A stretch of DNA of 64,000 nt from Streptomyces sp. NBC_00659 (GCF_036226925.1 NZ_CP109031.1:4712001-4776000), one strand, 5' to 3'. Positions 51,344-60,203 are shown, counted from the first letter of the stretch. Numbers and translations are program-made. Notes: generated from the sequence alone by a model not told the origin.

Positions 51344-53408
51344 CGCTCTCCTTGGTCAGCTTGTTCCAGTCGGTGGTCACCGGGGCGAGATCTCCCCTGA
51401 GCCACAAGGGGAGTTGATCGCGGTGGTGGGCCGCGCCGGGGACACCGTCGGCTCCGAACGGGACCACCCAGAGGCTGTCGTCCCGGTCGGCGAGGTCCCA
51501 GACGTAGCGGGCGGCGGGTCCGCGGGCGCTCAGGTCGGTCAGTCCGGGGAGCGACGAGGTGGACAGGACGCAGTCGTTGTCGCCGGACAGGGCCGGTTCG
51601 TCGTACGCGGTGCCGGGGAGCGCCCGCCAGGGGGCGAGGCGATGGGTGTCGCCCCAGGTCCGGGGCGCGGGCCCGGCGGCCACTTCCTCGACGGCCGCTT
51701 CCTCGACGGCCGCCCGGATCACGGCGTCGCGGTCGATGCCGTACGGCTCCCCTGCCGTCAGCAGGTTCTCGAGGGCGAAGGCGACGCGCGGGGTGAGCGC
51801 GAGCCAGGGCAGGAAGACGGCCGGGCGGGCGGGCGGTTCGGCCAGGACGGCGAGGGCCGGGTGCGCCACGAGCCGTCGTACGACCGCGTCGCGCACCCGG
51901 GCGTACGTCGCGGCCGCGACGCTGCCGGCGTCCATGTGCCGGTTCCAGCGCAGGAGTCGGTCCCTGAGGCCGGCCGCCGCGCCGGAGAGTTCCAGCGTGG
52001 CCAGCGGGTCCAGCAGGGCGGCCGCGGAGGCGAGGTGCGTGTCCATGTGGACGGCCGGCATGTCCGCCGCCGACAACGCCTCGCCCGTGTCGAGCAGCCG
52101 GCGGATACGGTCGGCGCGGTGCGGCGGCGCGAACTCGACACCGAGCGGGGCCGCGGGACCACGCTGGTTCGCCATCACGGCGAGCCCGTCCTCGACCGGG
52201 CCGTACGGCATCTCGTGCCAGCCGGTCCACTCGTGGCCGGCCTCCCACGCGGGCACCATCCGGGTGCGGTTGGCCGTGGCGCGCACCGGGACCCGGCCCG
52301 CGACGCGGTGCAGCACCCCGCCCTCGGTGTCGGCGGCCTGCACGACGTTCACCGGCTCCGCCCAGGCGTCGAAGGCCCGGTCCACGTCGGCGACCCGGCG
52401 GGCCCGCAGCAGCGGCAGGAGCGCGCCGAATCCGAGGTCCGCCGTCACGCGGGGCGGGTAGCGCAGGCTGACGGACTCCTCGGCGCCGACGCCCCCGATC
52501 ACCACGGGCCCGCGCGCCGTCTCGATCACCTCGACGTCGACGGGTTCGCCGCCGGCCACCTCCACCCGCTCCGTGTGCCGTGCCGTGGCCCGCCAGACAC
52601 CGTCGGGATCGAGCGCCTCGACGGCCCCGCCGTCGACGCGTCGCAGCCGCTCCCGGTAGAGGTCCTGGTAGTCGGCCATCGCGTTGGTGATCGCCCAGGC
52701 GACGGTTCCGGTGTGGGCGAAGTGGGCGATGCCCGGGACACCGGGGACGGCGAGGCCGACGACGTCGAACTCCGGGCAGGAGAGGCGGATCTGCTGGTAG
52801 ACGCCGGGGTCCTCGATGAAGCGGTGCGGGTCACCGGCGATCACCGCCTGCCCGGTGGCGGTGCGCTCGCCGCTCACCAGCCATCCGTTGCTCCCCGCCG
52901 TGCCGGGCCCGTCCATGGCGAACAGGCCGACCGCGTCGGCGCCCAGCCGCCGTACGACCTCCTCGCGCCACAGCTTGGCGGGGAAACCGGCGAAGAGGAT
53001 GTGGATACCGAGCCAGACGCCCAGCGGGCTCCAGGGCTCCCAGCGTCCCGGAACGAGCCCGCTCGCCGCGAACTCGGGTGCTCTCGCGGCCCCTTCGGCC
53101 AGCCCCGCGTTGACTCCGTCGACGTACGCGACGACCCACGCGGCGGTCTCGGGGTCGCGTTCCTCCAGGGACGCGAAGCAGCGTCGCGCGGTGTCGTCGA
53201 GCCGGGCCTGCCGGGCGAAACGGTCCCAGCCTGCGGACTCCTCGCCGAGGAACGCGGCCGAGGTGCCCTGGGATCGGTGCCGGTCGACCTCGAGCTGCCA
53301 GGCACGGTCCCGGGCGGTGACCCGGCCCTGGGCGTGGGCGAGTTCCAGGGCGCTGCCGACGCGCAGGTGCGGGATGCCCCAGGTGTCACGGTAGATCTCG
53401 GGTTTCAC
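51333..53408 (-). CDS. Penicillin acylase-family Ntn-hydrolase
   Basis: 691 aa from a GTG (VKPEIYRDTWGIPHLRV). The alpha-chain start resembles penicillin/AHL acylases (YRDTWGIPHL, AHAQGRVTARDRAWQLE). The autoprocessing site AGSNGWLVSG gives Ser173 as N-terminal nucleophile of the beta chain. PHRFIEDPGVYQQIRL and GIAHFAHTGTVAWAITN follow. There is no signal peptide, so the enzyme appears cytoplasmic, unlike secreted acylases. A DmdR/IdeR iron box lies 19 bp before the start codon. It likely hydrolyses an acyl amide in siderophore metabolism; penicillin is not implied. Confidence 0.9.
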   Translation of the reverse strand: MKPEIYRDTWGIPHLRVGSALELAHAQGRVTARDRAWQLEVDRHRSQGTSAAFLGEESAGWDRFARQARLDDTARRCFASLEERDPETAAWVVAYVDGVNAGLAEGAARAPEFAASGLVPGRWEPWSPLGVWLGIHILFAGFPAKLWREEVVRRLGADAVGLFAMDGPGTAGSNGWLVSGERTATGQAVIAGDPHRFIEDPGVYQQIRLSCPEFDVVGLAVPGVPGIAHFAHTGTVAWAITNAMADYQDLYRERLRRVDGGAVEALDPDGVWRATARHTERVEVAGGEPVDVEVIETARGPVVIGGVGAEESVSLRYPPRVTADLGFGALLPLLRARRVADVDRAFDAWAEPVNVVQAADTEGGVLHRVAGRVPVRATANRTRMVPAWEAGHEWTGWHEMPYGPVEDGLAVMANQRGPAAPLGVEFAPPHRADRIRRLLDTGEALSAADMPAVHMDTHLASAAALLDPLATLELSGAAAGLRDRLLRWNRHMDAGSVAAATYARVRDAVVRRLVAHPALAVLAEPPARPAVFLPWLALTPRVAFALENLLTAGEPYGIDRDAVIRAAVEEAAVEEVAAGPAPRTWGDTHRLAPWRALPGTAYDEPALSGDNDCVLSTSSLPGLTDLSARGPAARYVWDLADRDDSLWVVPFGADGVPGAAHHRDQLPLWLRGDLAPVTTDWNKLTKESDDD

Positions 53409-53426
53409 GATCCATCCCCAGTCATG

Positions 53427-53445
53427 TCAGGTTAGGCTAACCTAA
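53427..53445 (-). promoter_or_regulatory. Iron box (DmdR/IdeR operator)
   Basis: TCAGGTTAGGCTAACCTAA matches the 19-bp actinobacterial iron-box consensus TTAGGTTAGGCTAACCTAA at all but two outer positions. It is palindromic and sits in the promoter position of the acylase gene. It predicts repression when iron is plentiful. Confidence 0.9.
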
Positions 53446-53549
53446 TTTAACCTTCGGGATCGTACGTCCGGGACGAAGACCGGGTGAAGCCGGGTGGCCT
53501 CGACGACCGCGGCCGAACGACCCGCCGCAGCACGCGGGATCATCGGTCC

Positions 53550-54131
53550 ATGGACGTCACGCTTCACCTGGCCCAGCAGCCCGAGGCCGACGAACTGCTC
53601 GGCCGCAGCCCGCTCGCGGCCCTGGTCGGCATGCTGCTGGACCAGCAGGTGCCGATGGAGTGGGCCTTCGCGGGGCCGTACACGATCGCCCGCCGCATGG
53701 GGGCGGACGATCTCGACGCGCACGAGATCGCCGCGTACGACCCGGAGAAGTTCGCCGAGCTGCTCTCGGCCAAGCCCGCCGTGCACCGCTACCCCGGCTC
53801 GATGGGCAAGCGCATCCATCAGCTGTGCCAGTACCTCGTCGAGCACTACGACGGAGACGCCGCCGCCGTCTGGAAGGACGCCGGCAGCGGCGCGGAACTG
53901 CTGCACCGCCTCAAGGAACTCCCCGGTTTCGGCGCGCAGAAGGCCCAGATCTTCCTGGCCCTCCTCGGCAAGCAGCTCGGGATCGCCCCCGAGGGCTGGC
54001 GGGAGGCGGCGGGCCCCTACGGCGAGGCCGGCTCCTTCCGCTCGGTCGCCGACATCACCGGCCCGGAGTCCCTCGCCAAGGTCCGCGCCCACAAGCAGGA
54101 GATGAAGGCGACGAAGGCCTCCGGCAAGTAA
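53550..54131 (+). CDS. HhH-GPD superfamily base-excision DNA repair protein
   Basis: 193 aa from ATG (MDVTLHLAQQPEADELLGRS). The helix LAALVGMLLDQQVPMEWAF is the usual glycosylase helical core. The helix-hairpin-helix reads LKELPGFGAQKAQIFLALL, with the GPD-type catalytic Asp expected shortly after. The C-terminal part lacks Cys ligands for a 4Fe-4S cluster. It probably recognises or excises damaged bases. It is smaller than MutY/Nth and belongs to a short actinobacterial subfamily. The gene is divergent from the iron-regulated operon. Confidence 0.85.
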   Translation: MDVTLHLAQQPEADELLGRSPLAALVGMLLDQQVPMEWAFAGPYTIARRMGADDLDAHEIAAYDPEKFAELLSAKPAVHRYPGSMGKRIHQLCQYLVEHYDGDAAAVWKDAGSGAELLHRLKELPGFGAQKAQIFLALLGKQLGIAPEGWREAAGPYGEAGSFRSVADITGPESLAKVRAHKQEMKATKASGK

Positions 54132-54221
54132 CCCGGGCCCGGGGAACCGGCGCCCCCACCGTCCCCGGCACGGGTGCCCGCCCCCAACCGTCTTTCGCCC
54201 CGCCGCCCTGCCCTTCCCACC

Positions 54222-54270
54222 CCTGGGGCTCCGCCCCGGACCCCGCTCCTCAAACGCCGGAGGGGCTGGA
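54222..54270. repeat. REP-like Streptomyces intergenic repeat
   Basis: CCTGGGGCTCCGCCCCGGACC then CCGCTCCTCAAACGCCGGAGG with GGGCTG. I recognise this from memory as a short sequence scattered in many Streptomyces intergenic regions. It forms two small hairpins. It lies in the 201 bp between convergent genes. Confidence 0.6.
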
Positions 54271-54332
54271 ATTTCCCCGGCCGGGGCGGGCAAAGGGCGG
54301 CCGCCCTCCGGCCGGACCTCTCCTGGGTCCCT

Positions 54333-55985
54333 CTAGCGCCGCTTGCGCGCCGTTCCGAAGACCGACCGGGTGATCTCCCGGCCGATCTGCGTACCCACCG
54401 ACCGCGCCAGGGACTTGAACAGTCCGCTTCCGACGACCTGCTCGACCACGGAGGGCTCCTCCTTCGGCCGGCTCCGGCCGCCGGAGTGCCCGGCCTCGCG
54501 CCCCGCTTCGGTCCCGGCTTCGGTCCCTCCTCGCGGCCGCGAGGAGGGCGAGGGAGACGCGGGCGCCCCGGAGTCCGGCGACCCCGTCAGTTTCTCGTAC
54601 GCCGACTCCCGGTCCACCGCCTGCGCGTACCGCCCGTACAGCGGCGACTCCCGCACCGCCCGGTCCAGCGCGCCCGCCTCCACCGGACCCATCAGCGACC
54701 GCGGCGCGCGCAGCCGGGTCGCCGCGACGGGCGTCGGAGCGCCCTTCTCGCTCAGCACGGTGACCACGGCCTCGCCGGTGCCCAGGCCCATGAGGACCTC
54801 TTCGAGGTCGTACGGGGAGTCGGGGAACGTCTTCACGGTGGCCTTCAGCGCCTTCTGGTCGTCCGGCGTGAAGGCGCGCAGCGCGTGCTGGACACGGTTG
54901 CCGAGCTGGGCGAGGACATCCGCGGGGACATCCTTCGGCGTCTGCGTCACGAAGAAGACGCCGACCCCTTTCGAGCGAATGAGCCGGACCGTCTGTGTGA
55001 TCGCGTCCAGGAACGCCTTCGACGCGTCGCCGAAGAGCAGATGGGCCTCGTCGAAGAAGAAGACGAGCTTCGGCCTGTCGGCGTCGCCGACCTCCGGGAG
55101 GTCGTGGAAGAGATCGGCGAGCAGCCACATCAGGAACGTCGAGAAGAGCTGTGGCTTGTCCTGCACGGCGGGCAGTTCGAGGACCGACACCACGCCCCGG
55201 CCGTCCGGCGCCAGACGCGTCAGCTCGCCCGTGTCGAACTCCGGCTCCCCGAAGAAGGGGCTCATGCCCTGCGCCTCGAAGGCCGTGAGCGAGCGCAGGA
55301 TGACACCCGCCGTGGCCGTGGAGAGACCGCCGATCCCCTTCAGTTCCTGCTTGCCCTCGTCCGAGGTCAGAAAGGCGACGACCGCGCGCAGGTCCTTGAG
55401 GTCGACCAGCTCCAGGCCCTTCTGGTCGGCGTAGTGGAAGATCAGGCCGAGCGACTGCTCCTGGGTCCGGTTGAGCTGGAGCACCTTCGACAGCAGCACC
55501 GGCCCGAAGGCGGTGACCGTGGCGCGTACGGGAATGCCGTGGCCGAGACCGCCGAGCGCGTAGAACTCCGCCGGGCAGCCGCCCGGTGTCCATTCCTGGC
55601 CGACCTCCCGGGCCCGCTCCCGGACCTTCGTCCCGGGTTCCCCCGGCGCCGAGATCCCGGAGACGTCACCCTTGATGTCGGCGAGGAAGACGGGGACTCC
55701 CTGCGCCGCGAGCTGTTCGGCGATGAGCTGGAGCGTCTTGGTCTTGCCGGTGCCGGTGGCGCCCGCCACCAGGCCGTGCCGGTTGAGCATCGGCAGCGGG
55801 ACGCGGATCTGCGCGTCGGGCAGGCACGACCCGTCCCAGAGCAGCGCGCCGAGTTCGAGGGCGGGACCCGCGAAGGCGTAACCGGCCGCGATCTCCAGCG
55901 CCTCCCGCGGGAGCGCGGGGGCACCGGCGGCCCGCTCGGGAGCGGTCCCGGTGGCAGCCGACGACACGGTCTCGCCGTCACTCAT
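54333..55985 (-). CDS. HerA-like / DUF853 ATPase
   Basis: 550 aa. RecA-fold: Walker A GATGTGKTKTLQLIAE, Walker B PKLVFFFDEAHLLF, and FVTQTPKDVPADVL with the sensor-like Gln. The DUF853 marks are ADIKGDVSGIS, LLSKVLQLNRTQEQSL, LGIFHYADQ-like LIFHYADQKGLELVDL, and ELPAVQDKPQLFSTFLMWLL. The C-terminal tail carries Arg/Gly/Glu-rich low complexity. Members are DNA-translocase-like hexameric ATPases of unclear role, sometimes linked with repair nucleases. Here the next convergent gene is a HhH-GPD protein. The 50 C-terminal residues (SLARSVGTQIGREITRSVFG) are conserved amphipathic helix. Confidence 0.88.
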   Translation of the reverse strand: MSDGETVSSAATGTAPERAAGAPALPREALEIAAGYAFAGPALELGALLWDGSCLPDAQIRVPLPMLNRHGLVAGATGTGKTKTLQLIAEQLAAQGVPVFLADIKGDVSGISAPGEPGTKVRERAREVGQEWTPGGCPAEFYALGGLGHGIPVRATVTAFGPVLLSKVLQLNRTQEQSLGLIFHYADQKGLELVDLKDLRAVVAFLTSDEGKQELKGIGGLSTATAGVILRSLTAFEAQGMSPFFGEPEFDTGELTRLAPDGRGVVSVLELPAVQDKPQLFSTFLMWLLADLFHDLPEVGDADRPKLVFFFDEAHLLFGDASKAFLDAITQTVRLIRSKGVGVFFVTQTPKDVPADVLAQLGNRVQHALRAFTPDDQKALKATVKTFPDSPYDLEEVLMGLGTGEAVVTVLSEKGAPTPVAATRLRAPRSLMGPVEAGALDRAVRESPLYGRYAQAVDRESAYEKLTGSPDSGAPASPSPSSRPRGGTEAGTEAGREAGHSGGRSRPKEEPSVVEQVVGSGLFKSLARSVGTQIGREITRSVFGTARKRR

Positions 55986-56090
55986 ATCAGACCCCTGTTC
56001 CCGTTTTGCAAGGATTTACGACATCTTTTCCAGCGTCGCACTCCGCCTCCATGGCTGCGCCCGGAAGGTCTTGACCGGTAGGCTTTCCGT

Positions 56091-56387
56091 GTGATCTTCA
56101 AGCGCATCGGAAACGGCCGGCCGTACCCCGACCACGGCCGGGAAAGCACCCGGCAGTGGGCGGACGTCGCGCCGCGCCCGGTCCGCCTCGATCAGCTCGT
56201 GACGACGAAGGGCCAGCTGGACCTGGAGACCCTCCTCGCCGAGGACTCCACCTTCTACGGCGACCTCTTCGCCCACGTCGTCAAGTGGCAGGGCGATCTG
56301 TACCTGGAGGACGGCCTGCACCGCGCCGTCCGCGCCGCGCTCCAGCAGCGCCAGGTGCTGCACGCGCGCGTTCTCGAACTGGACTAA
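56091..56387 (+). CDS. 98-aa conserved protein with ParB/Srx-like DGxHR motif
   Basis: GTG start at 56091. The protein reads RPVRLDQLVTTKGQLDLETL, then HVVKWQGDLYLEDGLHRAVR, then QRQVLHARVLELD. The layout strand-L-x-x-L...V...G-x-x-Y-L-x-D-G-x-H-R-x-x-A-A...A-R-V-L resembles the ParB N-terminal/sulfiredoxin fold, where the loop before HR binds a nucleotide. That assignment is mine and rests on this motif alone. The gene is conserved beside the LytR_C gene in Streptomyces as I recall. No partner or toxin is evident. Confidence 0.75.
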   Translation: MIFKRIGNGRPYPDHGRESTRQWADVAPRPVRLDQLVTTKGQLDLETLLAEDSTFYGDLFAHVVKWQGDLYLEDGLHRAVRAALQQRQVLHARVLELD

Positions 56388-56477
56388 TGGCCACGGCTTG
56401 ACCCCAATGGGTTGAACTGAACGCCGGGCAATGATCATCTAGTAGGCATTGGCGCCCCGGCGCACTACGCTGCGCCC

Positions 56478-57128
56478 ATGAGCATGCTTACTCCCCCTGG
56501 CATGGGTGGCCAGTATCGGATCACGGGGGACAAGTACCCGCGGATGCGCCGCCCCCGTGGGCGTCGCAAGTTCGTGTTCGTGAGCATCACCTCCGTCACC
56601 GTTCTCGGGTTGATCGGGTGGGGGTCGCTGCAGCTCATCGACATCTACACGGGCGGCGGCAAGGCCACGGCGGCGGACACCAAGGCGGACTGCGCGTCCA
56701 AGGTCACGCCGGAGGCGAAGGCGGCCGCGGCCGCCTTGGCCTCGCTGCCGAAACCCGGCCAGATCACCGTGAACGTCCTCAACGCGACGCCCCGCAGCGG
56801 TCTCGCCAAGCAGACGGCGGACGAGCTGAAGAAGCGCGGCTTCAAGATCGGCGACGTGGGCAACGCGACGGCCGCGTACGACAAGAAGGTCACGGGCGCC
56901 GGGCTACTGCTCGGTGCCAAGGCCGCCGACCGGGCCGCGCTCCCTGTCCTCAACACCCAGCTTTCCGGCGCCCAGCTGAAAACCGACGGCCGTACCCGGG
57001 CCACGACGGTCGACCTGATCATCGGCGCCGACTTCAAGGCGCTGACGAAGAAGGAGGACGCCGACAAGGCGCTGACCGTCCTGACTCAGCCCAAGCCGGC
57101 GCCCGCCACCTCGAAGAAGCACTGCTGA
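56478..57128 (+). CDS. Membrane-anchored LytR C-terminal domain protein
   Basis: 216 aa. A short basic cytoplasmic N-terminus (RRPRGRRKFV) is followed by one TM helix (FVSITSVTVLGLIGWGSLQLI). The extracytoplasmic part carries a LytR_C (PF13399) domain: ITVNVLNATPRSGLAKQTADELKKRGFKI then VTGAGLLLGAKAADRAALPVL. It ends in Lys/Pro-rich KHC. The domain is found after LCP wall-polymer transferases, and stand-alone copies are thought to act with them in cell-wall assembly. It is 90 bp downstream of the ParB/Srx-like gene. Confidence 0.9.
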   Translation: MSMLTPPGMGGQYRITGDKYPRMRRPRGRRKFVFVSITSVTVLGLIGWGSLQLIDIYTGGGKATAADTKADCASKVTPEAKAAAAALASLPKPGQITVNVLNATPRSGLAKQTADELKKRGFKIGDVGNATAAYDKKVTGAGLLLGAKAADRAALPVLNTQLSGAQLKTDGRTRATTVDLIIGADFKALTKKEDADKALTVLTQPKPAPATSKKHC

Positions 57129-57141
57129 CTCCAGACCGGTC

Positions 57142-57185
57142 CCGGTGACTGTTCTCCGGGCCCAGGGCCTGAGAACAGTCACCGG
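57142..57185. terminator. Bidirectional terminator between the LytR_C gene and upp
   Basis: 15-bp perfect stem (CCGGTGACTGTTCTC and complement) with a 14-nt loop between convergent genes. Confidence 0.8.
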
Positions 57186-57249
57186 CTCCGGAGTCGCGGT
57201 CCGGGAAGAGCCGCCGGTCATGGTGGGGCGCTGCCCCGTCGGCACGGAG

Positions 57250-57885
57250 TTACTCGGCGGCCCCGTACATCCGGTCACCCGCGTCGCCGAGGCCCGGAAC
57301 GATGTAGCCGTGCTCGTTCAGGCGCTCGTCGACCGAGGCCGTGACCACGGTGACCGGGGTGCCCGCCAGTTCGCGCTCCATGAGCTCGACACCCTCGGGG
57401 GCGGCGAGAAGGACCACGGCCGTGACGTCGTCGGCGCCGCGCTTGATCAGTTCCTGGATCGCGGCGACGAGCGTGCCGCCGGTGGCCAGCATCGGGTCCA
57501 GGACGTACACCTGACGGGCGGAGAGGTCGTCCGGCATCCGGGTGGCGTACGTGGAGGCCTGGAGCGTCTCCTCGTCGCGCACCATGCCCAGGAAGCCCAC
57601 CTCGGCGGTCGGCAGCAGCCGGACCATGCCGTCGAGCATGCCGAGGCCCGCGCGCAGGATCGGCACGACGAGCGGGCGCGGGTAGGAGAGCTTGACGCCC
57701 GTGGTCGGGGAGACCGGCGTCACGATGTCGACCTGCTCCGTGCGCACGTCGCGGGTGGCCTCGTAGGCGAGCAGGGTGACCAGCTCGTCGGCCAGCCGCC
57801 GGAAGGTCGCGGAGTCGGTGCGCTGGTCGCGCAGGGTGGTGAGCTTATGGGCGACCAGGGGGTGGTCGACGACGTGAAGACGCAT
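57250..57885 (-). CDS. upp: Uracil phosphoribosyltransferase
   Basis: 211 aa, the standard Upp length, from the ATG at 57885 ([20 protein letters not shown]). The PRPP loop reads [17 protein letters not shown]. The uracil-binding region has [14 protein letters not shown] and the C-terminal [18 protein letters not shown]. It salvages uracil to UMP. It complements the purine genes of the window on the pyrimidine side but is not in an operon with them. Confidence 0.97.
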   Translation of the reverse strand: MRLHVVDHPLVAHKLTTLRDQRTDSATFRRLADELVTLLAYEATRDVRTEQVDIVTPVSPTTGVKLSYPRPLVVPILRAGLGMLDGMVRLLPTAEVGFLGMVRDEETLQASTYATRMPDDLSARQVYVLDPMLATGGTLVAAIQELIKRGADDVTAVVLLAAPEGVELMERELAGTPVTVVTASVDERLNEHGYIVPGLGDAGDRMYGAAE

Positions 57886-58023
57886 GTCCACAACAGTAGC
57901 GGGGCCGACGGCGCCCGCCACTGACCCGCCCGGCAAGGCCGGCCGCCCGGCATCACCCTTCCGCTGGCATCAAACCATCCGTCGGAGGGAAGGTGGGAGG
58001 GACGGACCTGGGGTGGTGTGCCA

Positions 58024-58206
58024 ATGCGGAACCAGCAAGAGGAGTCGTCCGAACGGCTGGAGACCGACGCCGAGCGCAGGAGGCGGCGGGCCCAGTTCCT
58101 GCGCGACCTGGCCGAGGCACGCGAGCTGCGCGACCGGGTCCAGCCCCGCCGCGCCAAGACCGCCCGTCTGCGCCACGCGATGCGTATGCGCACGTTCCGC
58201 TGGTAA
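58024..58206 (+). CDS. 60-aa basic coiled-coil protein
   Basis: The ATG at 58024 follows GGGTGG at about 7 nt (an in-frame GTG at 58018 is possible). The sequence is almost entirely charged: ESSERLETDAERRRRRAQFL, then RDLAEARELRDRVQPRRAKT and ARLRHAMRMRTFRW. It should form an amphipathic helix and bind acidic partners. No family is recognised and its function is unknown. A degenerate repeat array begins 49 bp after it. Confidence 0.6.
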   Translation: MRNQQEESSERLETDAERRRRRAQFLRDLAEARELRDRVQPRRAKTARLRHAMRMRTFRW

Positions 58207-58947
58207 CGGACGCCCGCCGACCCACCTGCCCGGCTCCGGACGGCCCCGACCCGCGCCATACCGCCGGACGGCCCCCGGCCCCTGCGCCACACCCGCCGGG
58301 CCCCGTCCCGTCGCGTGCCACACCCGCCGGAGGGCCCCGCCCCGTCGCACGCCACACCGCCGGAGGGCCCCGCCCACTGCGACACACCGCCGGACGGCAG
58401 CCTCCAGGTCCGCCGGAGCGCCCCCGCCACGGCTCTCGCCGTGCCGAACCGGCGCCACGTCCGCAGGGCGGGCCGGCCCGCCCGCGGAGAGGTCCGAACC
58501 GGGCCCGCCGCGGCCCCGGCCGACACGCCCACGAAGGAATGCGGCGGCGCGCCACCACGCGACCGCCGCCACCACGCCCTCGGGAAAGCCGCACCACCGC
58601 CGATGGCACGCCCGCCGCGGCAAGGGAACGCGCCCGCACGACGGTGGGGGCGCGCCGGGGCGGAACCGCCCGCCTGGCCGCCCGGAAGCCGGGCCGCACC
58701 CGCGTGACGGGGGGCCGTGTGGCTGACGTGTCGGGCAGGGAGGTGGCTACACGGCGCGGGCAGCCGCGTACGATCCGCTGTTAGCGATCAAAAGAGGCGG
58801 ACACAGCAGGCCGAAGACGTCCCCTGAACGCTGTCTTTCTGCCACGATTCCGAGTGGGCGGGGACTCGGAGCAGCAGCACTCCTCGCCCACAGCCTCCGC
58901 CGGGGGGAACCCCAACCGGCACACCTATGACCAGTGGGAGAGTCACG
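58207..58947. other. 741-bp gene-free GC-rich interval upstream of the tadA partner
   Basis: It is dominated by the repeat array at 58255-58402 and further C-rich sequence. All frames are shadows without codon structure or conserved motifs. The segment 58760-58947 probably carries the promoter of the next gene. No clear hexamers are seen. Confidence 0.4.
58255..58402. repeat. Degenerate 29-34-bp tandem repeats
   Basis: Four to five units built on the core CACACCCGCCGGAGGGCCCC with variable CGTCGCnnGC spacers. Unit lengths vary, so this is an imperfect tandem array in non-coding DNA. Confidence 0.6.
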
Positions 58948-59490
58948 GTGTACTTCGCCGCACTGCTCGCGCGCACCGAAGACGGGTGGGAAGCGAGCGA
59001 TACAGAGCTCGACGATGTGGAAACCCTGTCGGATCTGACCGATCTGGCCCGTGAAGTCTCGGACGAGGACACGGTGCTCGTGCTCATCGAGCAGGAGGAC
59101 GCGTGGTTCGGCGTCGTCCGCGTGGACGGCGAGGAGGATCCGCGTATCTACGTCTCGGACGCCGCCGCGGCCGCCCGCAGTTCGTACGGCGAGATCCTGC
59201 TCACGGACGAACTACTAGGACGGGATCCGGGCGACGACGACGCCGACCTGGACTCCCTCGATCTGGACGGCACGGAGGACGGTGAACCAGGAGACTCCGA
59301 CGACGACGAGGAGGAGGACCAGGGGAGCGTGTCCGGCGATGCCGTCTCGCACAGCCCCGTCGGGGACCGCTACATCCTCGCGGACCTCGGAGTGAGCGAG
59401 AAGGAACTGCTGGCCCTGGACGAAGGCGACGCGCTCAGCACGATCGCCGAGGCCCTGGGAGCGGCGGAGGTCCTGGAGACCGTCCGCTAG
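58948..59490 (+). CDS. tRNA adenosine deaminase-associated protein
   Basis: 180 aa from the GTG at 58948 (VYFAALLARTEDGWEASDTE), chosen for GGGAGAG 5 nt upstream; an ATG at 58927 lacks a site. The N-terminal alpha/beta domain (TVLVLIEQEDAWFGVVRVDG..IYVSDAAAAARSSYGEILL) and a C-terminal helical part (YILADLGVSEKELLALDEG) are joined by a very acidic linker (DSDDDEEEDQ). In actinobacteria this family lies directly before tadA, as here (218 bp). It is assumed to support or regulate TadA; no activity has been assigned that I know. Confidence 0.88.
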   Translation: MYFAALLARTEDGWEASDTELDDVETLSDLTDLAREVSDEDTVLVLIEQEDAWFGVVRVDGEEDPRIYVSDAAAAARSSYGEILLTDELLGRDPGDDDADLDSLDLDGTEDGEPGDSDDDEEEDQGSVSGDAVSHSPVGDRYILADLGVSEKELLALDEGDALSTIAEALGAAEVLETVR

Positions 59491-59568
59491 GACGTGTCCC
59501 GGGACCTCCGGAAACGGTGGGTCCGGCCCCCGCGCCCGCGATCCCGTCCCCCGTACCGGTGAACCGGC

Positions 59569-59596
59569 GAACCGGCCCGATCCACCGGGCCGGTTC
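59569..59596 (+). terminator. Hairpin between the TadA partner and tadA
   Basis: GAACCGGCCC with GGGCCGGTTC, followed by TTCGCC. It separates the two genes transcriptionally or attenuates. Confidence 0.6.
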
Positions 59597-59708
59597 TTCG
59601 CCTGCCGTCCGCCCTCACCGTCTCCGCGACGGTGGGACGGCGGGACCCCGGGGGCGGCGCCCAGGGCCCCTTCCGCCGGACCCGGCGGGATTCCGCTAGG
59701 TTCCCCGG

Positions 59709-60203
59709 GTGAGCACCCCGCGTCAGGTACCCCCGCCGCCCGATCCCGTACGTGACCGGTGGCGGGCCCCGATGCGGCTCGCGCTGGACGAGGCACGGCT
59801 GGCCCCTCAGGACGGGGACGTTCCCGTGGGCGCCGTCGTGCTGTCCCCGGACGGTACGACCGTGCTGGCCGCCGGGCACAACGAACGCGAGGCCACCGGC
59901 GACCCGACGGCGCACGCCGAGGTCCTCGCGCTGCGACGGGCCGCGGCGAGGCTCGGCGAGTGGCGGCTGTCCGGGTGCACGCTCGTCGTCACCCTGGAGC
60001 CCTGCACGATGTGCGCGGGCGCGCTCGTCCAGTCCCGTGTCGAACGGGTGGTGTACGGCGCCCGCGACGAGAAGGCGGGCGCGACCGGCTCCGTCTGGGA
60101 CGTCGTCCGCGACCGGCGGCTCAACCACCGGCCCGAAGTCGTCGAGGGCGTCCTCGCCGAGGAATGCGCCACGCTGCTCACCGACTTCTTCCGCGACCGC
60201 TGA
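59709..60203 (+). CDS. tadA: tRNA-specific adenosine deaminase
   Basis: 164 aa from a GTG. Cytidine/deoxycytidylate-deaminase fold zinc site: His69-Ala-Glu71 (TAHAEVLAL) and Pro-Cys99-x-x-Cys102 (EPCTMCAGAL). RVVYGARDEKAGATGSVWDV and LNHRPEVVEGVLAEEC are typical of TadA. It converts A34 to inosine in tRNA-Arg(ACG). The actinobacterial start is variable; Met22 would remove only a Pro-rich leader. Confidence 0.95.
   Translation: MSTPRQVPPPPDPVRDRWRAPMRLALDEARLAPQDGDVPVGAVVLSPDGTTVLAAGHNEREATGDPTAHAEVLALRRAAARLGEWRLSGCTLVVTLEPCTMCAGALVQSRVERVVYGARDEKAGATGSVWDVVRDRRLNHRPEVVEGVLAEECATLLTDFFRDR

Noticed and set aside
51333..53408. Calling the Ntn-hydrolase an AHL lactone acylase or penicillin-resistance enzyme
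   Set aside because: No signal peptide, and an iron-box plus GNAT context. The family name alone does not define the substrate.
58315..58707. Proline/arginine-rich frames in the 58.2-58.9 kb gap
   Set aside because: They only translate the degenerate repeats. No ribosome binding site, and all six frames look similar.
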